DNA of 20,287 nucleotides. It comes from GCA-003244245 sp050699815. GTDB taxonomy: Bacteria > Actinomycetota > Actinomycetes > Mycobacteriales > Pseudonocardiaceae. Below, piece after piece: positions 14,408 to 20,287 of this stretch (positions within the stretch are counted from its first letter, which is position 1; each line of letters starts with the position of its first letter). The notes below the pieces were generated by a model. The model saw nothing but the letters and a program-made list of their open reading frames with translations. It was not told the origin of the DNA and ran no database searches. The translations under genes and the position numbers were made by a program. The DNA is taken from positions 1 through 20,287 of the forward strand of contig JBOHFT010000069.1 in assembly GCA_050699815.1 (NCBI GenBank), read 5' to 3'.

Positions 14408-15258
14408 GGGACCAATTGGCGGTATCCGGTATCGCGCACGACGTGGCGGGTGACGGCGTCGGCGATCAGCATGAACGACACCGACACCGCGGCGATCCCG
14501 ACCGCCGGGGCGAGCATGGCCACGGGGTTGGTCGCGATGAACCCGCGCGACTCCGCGACCATCAGGCCCCAGCTGGAGCTGGGCGGCTGGTCGCCGAGGC
14601 CGAGGAAGCTCAGCGTCGAGATGAACACGATGCCCGAGGTGAGGTACAGACTGAACGCACCGATGAGCGGCGCGGCGACGTTCGGGAGGATCTCCCGGCG
14701 AAGTATCCACCGGGTGCCCTCGCCGCGGGCCACCGCGGCGTGCACGTAGTCATTGGTCACCACAGCCTGTGCCGCGCCGCGGGCCACGCGCCCCACCCAC
14801 GGAATAAACACCAGCCCGACGACGAGGATGATGACCAGTGGTGAGCGCCCGAGGCTGGCGAGCAGGACGAGCACCGTCAGCAGTGGCGGGATCGTCAGCA
14901 GCAGATCGAACATCCTGGAGATGACCTGGTCGATGACACCGCCTCGGTAGGCGGCGAGCAGACCGAGCGCGCCGCCGACCAGGAACGACACCGACACCGC
15001 ACCCAGCGGTGTGACCAGCACCGATGTACCCCCGGTCAGGAACCGGCTCAACACGTCACGGCCGAGGCCGTCCGCGCCCAGCAGATGTTCCCGCGACGGG
15101 GACGACCCGGGGATCGCGACACCGATCTTGTCCGGGGGGTAGGGGGCGGCGAACCGACCCACGGCGATGACGATCACCATGACGGCGCCGAGGGGGACGC
15201 CGATCCGGCCTTCCAGGGTGCCGAGGATGGTGTGCCACATTCGCGGGCGGCGGATCAC
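14404..15258 (-). CDS. DppC/NikC-type inner-membrane permease
   Basis: This 284-aa permease of the binding-protein-dependent transport family forms a heterodimer with the DppB-type protein. Helix 1 is VPLGAVMVIVIAVGRFAAP. The phrase HLLGADGLGRDVLSRFLTGG is the diagnostic DppC/OppC/NikC N-terminal motif. The EAA-like loop AAVARGEGTRWILRREILPNV contacts the ATPase. About six membrane helices are visible. The GTG at 15258 overlaps the upstream stop as GTGA and its own stop overlaps the ATPase GTG in the same way, so translation is coupled along the operon. Confidence 0.93.
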   Translation of the reverse strand: MIRRPRMWHTILGTLEGRIGVPLGAVMVIVIAVGRFAAPYPPDKIGVAIPGSSPSREHLLGADGLGRDVLSRFLTGGTSVLVTPLGAVSVSFLVGGALGLLAAYRGGVIDQVISRMFDLLLTIPPLLTVLVLLASLGRSPLVIILVVGLVFIPWVGRVARGAAQAVVTNDYVHAAVARGEGTRWILRREILPNVAAPLIGAFSLYLTSGIVFISTLSFLGLGDQPPSSSWGLMVAESRGFIATNPVAMLAPAVGIAAVSVSFMLIADAVTRHVVRDTGYRQLVP

Positions 15259-16277
15259 GTGGCGCTTCTCAGCCGCGGGTGGAACAGCGTCGCGAGCAGG
15301 TCCGTGAGCAGGGAGACCGCGACGAACAGCGCGGCGGTCACCACCGCGATCGCTTGGACTGCGACCGTGTCGCCGGTTCCCACAGCGCTCACCAGGGCTT
15401 GGCCCAGCCCAGGGAAGCCGAACAGGTTCTCGACGACGATCGTGCCACCCAGCAGGTGGACCAGGGTGAGTCCCACCGCGCTGACGATGGGCACCGCGGC
15501 GGCGCGCATCCCGTAGTCCCAGATGACAGTGCGTCGCGGAAGCCCGCGCAGGGTGGCCGCGCGGGTGTGTGTTGCGGTCAGGCCCTCCCGCGCGGAAGCG
15601 CGGGTCAGCCGCACCAGAAACGGCGCCGCGACGAGCACCAGCGTGAGCGCCGGCAGGATGTAGGCCTCGGCGATCGCCTCCGGTGCGCCGAAGGCGATCG
15701 CTGTTCCGCTCTCCGGTGGCAGGACGCCCAGCAAGACCGAGAAGAGCAGAATCGCGCCCACCCCGACTACGAACTCGGGGAACGCGCCCAGCATCATGAG
15801 CCCACTGGTCGCGGCGACGTCGAGCCGGGTGCCCCAGCGCTGCGCGAGATAGCCACCCAGCACAATACTCAACGGCACGACGACAAGGAACGACAGCCCC
15901 GCCAGCAGCACGGTCCGACCGAGCCGGACCACCAGTTCCGGCTGGATCGGCCGGTCAGTGACCACCGACGTCCCCCAATCACCCTGGATGAAATCCCCGA
16001 GCCATCGGGTATATCTCACGGGAATGGGCGCGGCGAGGTCGTGTGCCGCAACGAAGGCGGTGATCTGCTCGGGGGTGGCGTGGCGGCCGAGTACGCTACG
16101 CGCCACGTCCTGCGGGGACTTGATGTTCGTGGCCAGAAACGTCACAACCGAGACCGCGAGCACGGTCAGCAGCGCCGCCGCCAGCTGCCGAAGCACCGCC
16201 TCCCAGATCCTGGACCGCGCTGGTGTGGTGACGGGCAGATCCGACGTTGTGACCGCGTCAGGCGGAGAGATAGGCAT
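15255..16277 (-). CDS. DppB/NikB-type inner-membrane permease
   Basis: This 340-aa permease is the first transmembrane subunit of the importer. After a ~25-residue cytoplasmic tail, helix 1 is QLAAALLTVLAVSVVTFLATN. The periplasmic segment RYTRWLGDFIQGDWGTSVV is the family hallmark (WL-DF--GDLGtS). The ATPase-contact loop is TRAATLRGLPRRTVIWDYGMRAAAVP. The C-terminal part contains GGTIVVENLFGFPGLGQALV, also diagnostic. The ATG at 16277 overlaps the binding-protein gene by 20 bases and has no strong ribosome site, so translational coupling is likely. Confidence 0.93.
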   Translation of the reverse strand: MPISPPDAVTTSDLPVTTPARSRIWEAVLRQLAAALLTVLAVSVVTFLATNIKSPQDVARSVLGRHATPEQITAFVAAHDLAAPIPVRYTRWLGDFIQGDWGTSVVTDRPIQPELVVRLGRTVLLAGLSFLVVVPLSIVLGGYLAQRWGTRLDVAATSGLMMLGAFPEFVVGVGAILLFSVLLGVLPPESGTAIAFGAPEAIAEAYILPALTLVLVAAPFLVRLTRASAREGLTATHTRAATLRGLPRRTVIWDYGMRAAAVPIVSAVGLTLVHLLGGTIVVENLFGFPGLGQALVSAVGTGDTVAVQAIAVVTAALFVAVSLLTDLLATLFHPRLRSAT

Positions 16278-17835
16278 GGCGCAAGTCGTAGCGCGTGAAC
16301 GGCGCGCTGGTGACCCCTTGGACGTTGCGCTTGGCGAGCAGCAGCTGATCGGCCATCACCGGGATGATCAGGCCCATGTTCTGCGCGGCGAGGGCGAGGC
16401 CCTGCTTGATGAAGGTCTTCTGCTGCTCGGTGTCGGTGGTCCGCAGCGCCTTGTTGTACAGCTCGTCGATCGCGGGAAAATTCAGCTTGCTCTCGTTGGC
16501 GACCGAGCCCGACCCGAATGCGTACCAGAGCAGATCTCCGGGGAAGAACTGCTGCCAGTCGCTCGTGTAGAACTTGTCGTGCAGGTACACCACGTCCCAG
16601 AACGTGTCCGGATTACCCTGCTGCACGTTCGCGCGGATCCCGCCGGCTTTAGCTACATCGGCGTAAGCGACCGCCAACGGCGAGTAGGTGCCGTACGTGA
16701 GCAGGTCGACGTCCACCCCGCTGGGGAATCCGGCCGCCGCGAGCAGGCTTTTGGCCTGGTCGGGGTCGTAGGTGACCTGCCCTAGATCATCCGGGTAGTA
16801 CGGGTCGGTGGGGGCCATCATCAGGTCGCTGGTCACCTCACCGAATCCGGCGAAAACCGTGTTCAACACCACCTTGCGGTCGACGGCCAGCTTGAACGCC
16901 TGCCGCACCCGGGCGTCGGTGAAGGGTGCCTGCGTGGTGTCCATCACCGCCACCAGCGAGGTGGTGTTGCGCATCCGGATCAGCTGAACGTTCGGCGATC
17001 TGCCGAGCTGATCGGCCGCCGCGTAGGACACCGCCTCGGCGACATCGAAGTTGCCGCTGAGCACACCCTGGCTGGCCGTAGCCACGTCGGTTGCGTCGAC
17101 TCTGCGAAGCCCATCGAGGTAGGGCAGCTCACCATCCCAGTAGCTGGGGTTGCGTTGCAGCTCCAAGCTCTGGCCAGGGGTCCAGGACACCAGCTTGTAC
17201 GGCCCGGTACCGATGGAGGTCGACGCGTCGAACGTCTGCTGACCCTCCTTGACGATGACGGTGCCGGGATCGGTGAAGGCATAGGGCAGCAGCGAGTCCG
17301 GTCTGGTCAGCGTGATCATGACGGTGGACGCGTCCGGTGTGGTGATGCCGGCGGGGGTCATCGTGCGGGAGAACCGGGAGAAGGCTCCTGAGCCGACGTT
17401 CTCGTCCAAGATTCGCCGGAACGTCCACACCACGTCCTTGGCCTCCAGCGGCCGGCCGTCGTGGAAGGTCACACCCTTGCGGAGGGTGAAGCGCCACGAC
17501 ATGAGATCCGCACTCGGCTCCCACGACTGGGCCAGGCGCGGCTGGAGCTTCCAGCCGTCTGCCGCGACCGCGAGGAGCGGGTCGAACACAGAGACGTTCC
17601 GCAGGTAGCCGGCGGGACCGTTGGCCTTCTGCGGATCGAGCTTCTCCTTCACCGTCGACGCGTTGGCCGCGAACGTCAGCGTCCCGCCACGCCGCGGCGT
17701 GCCAGTCGCACTGCCAGGGGCATCCTGCCGCGCGGAGCACGCCGGCAACGTGAACGCTGCCAACCCGAGAGCACCGGCACCTCCCAGGACCTGACGACGA
17801 GAGACCGGCCGGGCAACCACAGAGAGCTGGCTCAT
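16258..17835 (-). CDS. OppA/DppA/NikA-type solute-binding protein, Tat-type lipoprotein
   Basis: This 525-aa family 5 solute-binding protein captures peptides, nickel or nickel-chelates outside the membrane. The N-terminus has twin arginines (VSRRQVLGGAGALG) and ends its signal in TLPAC, so it looks like a Tat-exported lipoprotein. GGTLTFAANASTVKEKLDPQ opens domain I, and the family signature VTFHDGRPLEAKDVVWTFRR follows. The ATG at 17835 is preceded by AGGAGAG about 6 bases upstream; an upstream in-frame ATG lacks this. It is the first gene of operon E, about 50 bases from a promoter with a Nur-like box. In S. coelicolor a NikABCDE-type operon is a known Nur target, which supports nickel as ligand. 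The binding-site residues alone do not settle peptide against metal. Confidence 0.92.
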   Translation of the reverse strand: MSQLSVVARPVSRRQVLGGAGALGLAAFTLPACSARQDAPGSATGTPRRGGTLTFAANASTVKEKLDPQKANGPAGYLRNVSVFDPLLAVAADGWKLQPRLAQSWEPSADLMSWRFTLRKGVTFHDGRPLEAKDVVWTFRRILDENVGSGAFSRFSRTMTPAGITTPDASTVMITLTRPDSLLPYAFTDPGTVIVKEGQQTFDASTSIGTGPYKLVSWTPGQSLELQRNPSYWDGELPYLDGLRRVDATDVATASQGVLSGNFDVAEAVSYAAADQLGRSPNVQLIRMRNTTSLVAVMDTTQAPFTDARVRQAFKLAVDRKVVLNTVFAGFGEVTSDLMMAPTDPYYPDDLGQVTYDPDQAKSLLAAAGFPSGVDVDLLTYGTYSPLAVAYADVAKAGGIRANVQQGNPDTFWDVVYLHDKFYTSDWQQFFPGDLLWYAFGSGSVANESKLNFPAIDELYNKALRTTDTEQQKTFIKQGLALAAQNMGLIIPVMADQLLLAKRNVQGVTSAPFTRYDLRHAYLSA

Positions 17836-17878
17836 GACTTCTCTCCTCGCAGCTCGAACCTGCCAGCCCGAGCACATT

Positions 17879-17912
17879 GACACGATCGGGTGATATTAGA
17901 CACGATCGAGTG
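17879..17912. repeat. Tandem pair of the GACACGATCGrGTG element
   Basis: GACACGATCGGGTG (17879-17892) and GACACGATCGAGTG (17899-17912) repeat with a 20-base period, one on each side of the -10. The same element occurs at 3040-3053 and 18343-18356. Its core ACnCGATCGnGT is palindromic. The 25 bases from 17870 also resemble operon A's promoter at 3030-3055, so this promoter looks as if it gained a 20-base duplication. Confidence 0.7.
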
Positions 17913-17932
17913 GCTGATGCAAGTGACTGGCA
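17893..17932 (-). promoter_or_regulatory. Operon E promoter with Nur-like box over the -35
   Basis: On the minus strand, -35 TTGCAT (complement of 17917-17922) and a near-consensus -10 TAATAT (complement of 17893-17898) are 18 bases apart. The palindrome TGCAAGTGACTGGCA (17918-17932) overlaps the -35, as in operons A and B. A copy of the GACACGATCGAGTG element fills the spacer, and a second copy lies just downstream of the -10. Confidence 0.76.
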
Positions 17933-18025
17933 CCGGGGAGGCTACGTTGAGCGACAGTCTCCACAGCCCGTGCGACGAACCCCGAGATGAGCTGGCGAAG
18001 CGCTCAATCGGCGGTGATCACGGGA

Positions 18026-18163
18026 ATGGGCCCACTCGATCAGCGCATCAAGGATGACGAGGATTTCCGCGCAATGAAGGCACGTTTGGCGGATCTGCTG
18101 CCCCGGTTGAACGAACGGGATCGCCGGGTGGCGATGGCGACCGAGGCCCTACTGCAGCGATCC
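18026..18163 (+). mobile_element. 5' remnant of a transposase gene (ISAzo13-like)
   Basis: The frame starting near 18026 reads MGPLDQRIKDDEDFRAMKAR followed by LADLLPRLNERDRRVAMATE. A phrase like LpxLnERqRRlxlaxEA is the typical beginning of ISAzo13-family transposases. After about 40 residues the resemblance ends, and the frame runs into the ABC-gene fragment on the other strand. No terminal inverted repeats were recognised. It is an IS remnant with no active transposase, and it marks the region as recombined. Family assignment rests on one short motif. Confidence 0.45.
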
Positions 18164-18199
18164 ACCATCAGCCGTACGCGTCTGATGCACATAGTTGAT

Positions 18200-18302
18200 C
18201 TTCAATCACAAACGGCCGGATCGTCGGCCAGTCCGGTCCCCGGAACACCTGCCCGATGATCTCGGCGACGGCCAGGCCCTGGGCCGCGTAGCAGGCGGCC
18301 GA
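18200..18302 (-). pseudogene. Second fragment of the ABC exporter-type gene
   Basis: The minus-strand frame reads ACYAAQGLAVAEIIGQVFRG and continues into PDWPTIRPFVI. Its first 15 residues are identical in protein to part of the deleted gene at 327-828. The DNA at 18252-18297 matches 700-745 at all but about three positions. It extends further into the transmembrane domain (QVFRGPDWPTIRPF) than the copy at 700, where a deletion starts right after AEIIG. It is joined directly to a decayed operon A-type promoter and the first codons of the permease gene. It is non-functional. Confidence 0.75.
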
Positions 18303-18375
18303 ACCGCCGTCTCGTTGAGCCGACCCCAGTTGGAGCACGCCAGACACGATCGGGTGATTATGCAGGATGTCGGCT
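18303..18375 (-). repeat. Decayed second copy of the operon A promoter and permease start
   Basis: About 72 bases align without gaps to 3000-3071, with differences mostly transitions. The shared part includes CCCCAGTTGGAGCAC, the GACACGATCGGGTG element (18343-18356), the -35 (18360-18365) and the Nur-like box. The box has drifted to TGCAGGATGTCGGCT (18361-18375), so it is no longer a good palindrome, and the -10 has become TGGCGT. The permease ATG is ACG here, followed by the same AGACGGCGG. It is a deletion scar of an operon A-like copy. Confidence 0.75.
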
Positions 18376-18381
18376 GCTGGT

Positions 18382-19482
18382 TCAGCCGGTGGCTGCGGGA
18401 AAGTGGATCGATACGTCCAGCCCGCCACCGTTGCGGGCCCGCGCCTCGATCTGGCCGTCGTGCGCCTGGGCAATGGATTGGACGATCGACAGCCCCAGAC
18501 CTGATCCCTCCGCGCCCCGGGTGCGTTCGGCACCGCGCCTAAACGGCTCGAAGAGCCCGGGAAGACGATCCGCGTCAAGCACCGCGCCGGTATTGGATAC
18601 CACCACGTGAGCCGGGCCGACCCGGACCCAGATCGACCCGTGGTCAATGTTGTGCCTGATGGCATTGGATATCAGGTTAGCGACCATCTGGGTGAGCAGC
18701 ACAGCATCGCCGAGCACCACCGACGGGCTGGTGGCGAGCTGGACGTCGAGGTGACGCTGGGCGGCCCCGGCGGTCTGCCGGCCCAGGACCTCACGCACGA
18801 TCTCATCGAGCCGCACGGGCTGCCTCTGCTCCAGTCCCCGGTCACTGCGGGCGAGCAGCAGCAGCCCGTCGATGAGCCGTTCGCTGCGGCGGTTGGCGTC
18901 CAGCAGCTTCTGCCGGACCCCAGCCAGCGCAGGCCCTTGACTACTGCCGAGCTGGCCGTCGTCGAGCTCGACCTGGATGACGGCGCGCTGGATGGCCAGC
19001 GGGGTGCGCAGCTCGTGTGAGGCATTGGCCACGAACCGGCGCTGGCTGTCAAAAGCGATCTGCAGGCGATCCAGCATGCGGTCGAAGGTCGCCGCGAGGT
19101 CGGTCAGCTCGTCACGGGGGCCGTCGAGCCTGATCCGCTCGTGCAGGTTGTCCGAGGACAGCCGCTGCGCCGTCGCGGAGATCCGCCGCAGTGGCCGCAA
19201 CGCCCGGCCGGCCACCCACCAGCCGACGGCGACCGACAACACCGCCAGCACGGCCAGCGACACCGCCGACCACAACAGCAGCTCATGGAGGGCCGTATCG
19301 GCGGAGCGCTGGGCAATGTCGCGGGGTGCACCGGGGGTGAGCGTTTGTCCGAGCCGGGCGGGAAGGCGCTGCCGGACCAGCAGGTAGACAACGGTGTGCA
19401 GGATGATCCCGGAGAGCAGGACCGACACGCCGTACACGGCGGCCAGCCTGGCCCGCACCGTCCAGCCCCGCGATCCGGGCAT
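18382..19482 (-). CDS. Sensor histidine kinase of an OmpR-type two-component system
   Basis: This 366-aa membrane kinase has TM1 at about 10-36 and TM2 at about 67-91, with a ~30-residue extracytoplasmic loop between them. That loop is short for a classic ligand-binding sensor. A HAMP domain follows (GRALRPLRRISATAQRLS). The HisKA motif FVANASHELRTPLA carries the phospho-accepting His156. The HATPase domain has N-box NLISNAIRH and G2 box GAEGSGLGLSIVQSIA. The ATG overlaps the regulator stop as ATGA, so the pair is co-translated. Its gene ends beside the operon A-like scar, with only a few bases between. There is no sequence evidence that it senses metal. Confidence 0.93.
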   Translation of the reverse strand: MPGSRGWTVRARLAAVYGVSVLLSGIILHTVVYLLVRQRLPARLGQTLTPGAPRDIAQRSADTALHELLLWSAVSLAVLAVLSVAVGWWVAGRALRPLRRISATAQRLSSDNLHERIRLDGPRDELTDLAATFDRMLDRLQIAFDSQRRFVANASHELRTPLAIQRAVIQVELDDGQLGSSQGPALAGVRQKLLDANRRSERLIDGLLLLARSDRGLEQRQPVRLDEIVREVLGRQTAGAAQRHLDVQLATSPSVVLGDAVLLTQMVANLISNAIRHNIDHGSIWVRVGPAHVVVSNTGAVLDADRLPGLFEPFRRGAERTRGAEGSGLGLSIVQSIAQAHDGQIEARARNGGGLDVSIHFPAATG

Positions 19483-20135
19483 CAGATGCGGTACCCGCCG
19501 CCGGGCACGGTCTCGATCACCGGCGGTTCCCCCAGCTTGGCGCGCAACTTCGACAGCGCCACCCGCACCGCGCTGGTGAACGGATCGGCGTGCTCGTCCC
19601 AGGCGCGGTGCAGCAGCTGCTCCGGCGTGACCACCGCACCCTGCGCCCGCAGCAGCACTTCCAGCACCGCGAACTCCTTGGGCGTCAGCGTGATCACCCG
19701 CCCGTCGCGGGTCACCCGCCGGTGCGCCAGATCAAGGCTGACCCCGCCGCGGGCCAGCACCGGGGGCAACCTGGGCTGACTGCGCCGGGCCAGCGCCCGC
19801 ACCCTGGCCACCAGCTCGAGAAACTCAAACGGCTTGGTCAGGTAGTCGTCCGCGCCCAGCTCCAGCCCGTCCACCCGATCGTCCAGCGATCCGGCCGCGG
19901 TCAGGATGAGCACCCTGGTGGTCGAGCCGCTGGTCACGAGGTCGCTACAGATGTCGTCTCCATGCACCCCGGGCAGGTCCCGGTCAAGCACCACCACGTC
20001 GTAGTCATACACCGACAGCCGCTCTTTGGCCGCCCAGCCGTCGTAGGCCACATCCACCGCCATCGACTGCCGCCGCAGACCCGCGCCGATCAGATCGGCG
20101 AGCACGCGTTCATCTTCAGCAACCAGCACCCGCAC
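19482..20135 (-). CDS. OmpR/PhoB-family response regulator
   Basis: This 217-aa regulator has a receiver domain (1-~115) with the acidic pair at Glu7/Asp8, phospho-acceptor Asp51 in VVVLDRDLPG, Thr79 and Lys101 in DYLTKPFE. A winged-helix DNA-binding domain follows, with ITLTPKEFAVLEVLL, AVRVALSKLRAKLG and the terminal wing IETVPGGGYRI. The GTG at 20135 is chosen because AGGAGGAAGG lies about 7 bases upstream and the receiver strand begins at once. An open frame to 20255 lacks such support. Targets are unknown. It is translationally coupled to the kinase. Confidence 0.93.
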   Translation of the reverse strand: MRVLVAEDERVLADLIGAGLRRQSMAVDVAYDGWAAKERLSVYDYDVVVLDRDLPGVHGDDICSDLVTSGSTTRVLILTAAGSLDDRVDGLELGADDYLTKPFEFLELVARVRALARRSQPRLPPVLARGGVSLDLAHRRVTRDGRVITLTPKEFAVLEVLLRAQGAVVTPEQLLHRAWDEHADPFTSAVRVALSKLRAKLGEPPVIETVPGGGYRI

Positions 20136-20190
20136 GGCAACCCTTCCTCCTCCTGCGCTGCGCCCAGCCCGCCAGTGTGCCCCAGCGGAT

Positions 20191-20219
20191 GTTTCCGGAA
20201 GATCTCCACGCGCGGAAAC
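20191..20219. promoter_or_regulatory. Inverted repeat GTTTCC-N17-GGAAAC upstream of the regulator gene
   Basis: GTTTCC (20191-20196) and GGAAAC (20214-20219) face each other 56 bases upstream of the regulator start. TTCCGGAA at 20193-20200 is a second small palindrome inside. It could be a site for autoregulation by the response regulator, though OmpR-type proteins more often use direct repeats. No confident -35/-10 was assigned. The rest of 20136-20287 shows no gene. Confidence 0.3.
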
Positions 20220-20287
20220 CCCGCAGAAACACCCTGGGCCCGAAGCTTGGCACATGGCCGGCCACCCGCCAGCCGACAGTCCAGCAA

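Noticed and set aside
17870..18375. CRISPR array or integration site suggested by the repeated GACACGATCG elements
   Set aside because: There are only two tandem copies, with a 6-base gap. Other copies lie at promoters kilobases away, and there are no cas genes, no regular spacers and no tRNA or integrase.
1..20287. tRNA, rRNA or other structural RNA genes
   Set aside because: No cloverleaf with a T-loop consensus (GGTTCRANNCC) and no rRNA-like segment was recognised on either strand.

Overview
The window is high-GC DNA with the look of an actinobacterium, probably a Pseudonocardiales-like genus. The evidence is GTG starts, ATGA/GTGA gene overlaps, lipoproteins with actinobacterial lipoboxes, and the tail of a DUF222/13E12-type HNH protein at the left edge. 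It reads as an accessory metal-acquisition island, part intact and part decaying.

Layout. Positions 1-374 hold a minus-strand gene start running off the window, a DUF222 tail and a strong hairpin. 374-3072 is minus-strand operon A: a BtuC/FecCD-type permease, a FecB-type lipoprotein and a deleted ABC exporter-like gene. 3279-6331 is operon B: permease, Fe(II)/2-oxoglutarate (TauD-like) dioxygenase and FecB-type lipoprotein. 6410-7188 is a frameshifted FepC/BtuD-type ATPase. 7189-7758 is mostly decayed, with a beta-propeller remnant. 7759-9438 is operon C: class I methyltransferase plus a second TauD-like dioxygenase. It faces a possible leaderless small gene across a shared promoter region. 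9940-12783 is plus-strand operon D: a permease interrupted by an in-frame UGA, an intact ATPase and a truncated binding lipoprotein. 12794-17932 is operon E, an Opp/Dpp/Nik-type importer with its two ATPases fused in one protein. 17933-18375 is a scar holding a transposase remnant, a piece of the ABC exporter gene and a decayed copy of operon A's promoter. 18382-20135 is an OmpR-type two-component system.

What ties it together. Five promoter regions (A, B, C, D, E) carry the same short palindrome, TGCcA-N5-TTGCA or a close variant, overlapping the -35 or -10 element. This matches the published Streptomyces coelicolor Nur box (TTGCAA-N5-TTGCAA), the operator of the nickel-responsive Fur-family repressor Nur. 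With a NikABCDE-like importer and three FecBCD-like sets under the same motif, the best reading is a nickel (or cobalt) starvation regulon. It would import free or peptide-bound metal through the Nik-type system and a metal-chelate through the FecBCD-type systems. Two duplicated dioxygenases and a methyltransferase are embedded in the same regulon, which suggests that the chelator is modified or processed. The regulator, the metal and the chelator are inferences; the shared motif, gene order and lesions are seen directly.

The island is also decaying or rearranging: an in-frame stop, a homopolymer frameshift in an ABC signature, two truncated genes, two deletion-bearing copies of one ABC gene, and transposase debris. 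Only one of the FecC-type ATPases is intact, so it may have to serve all the permeases.
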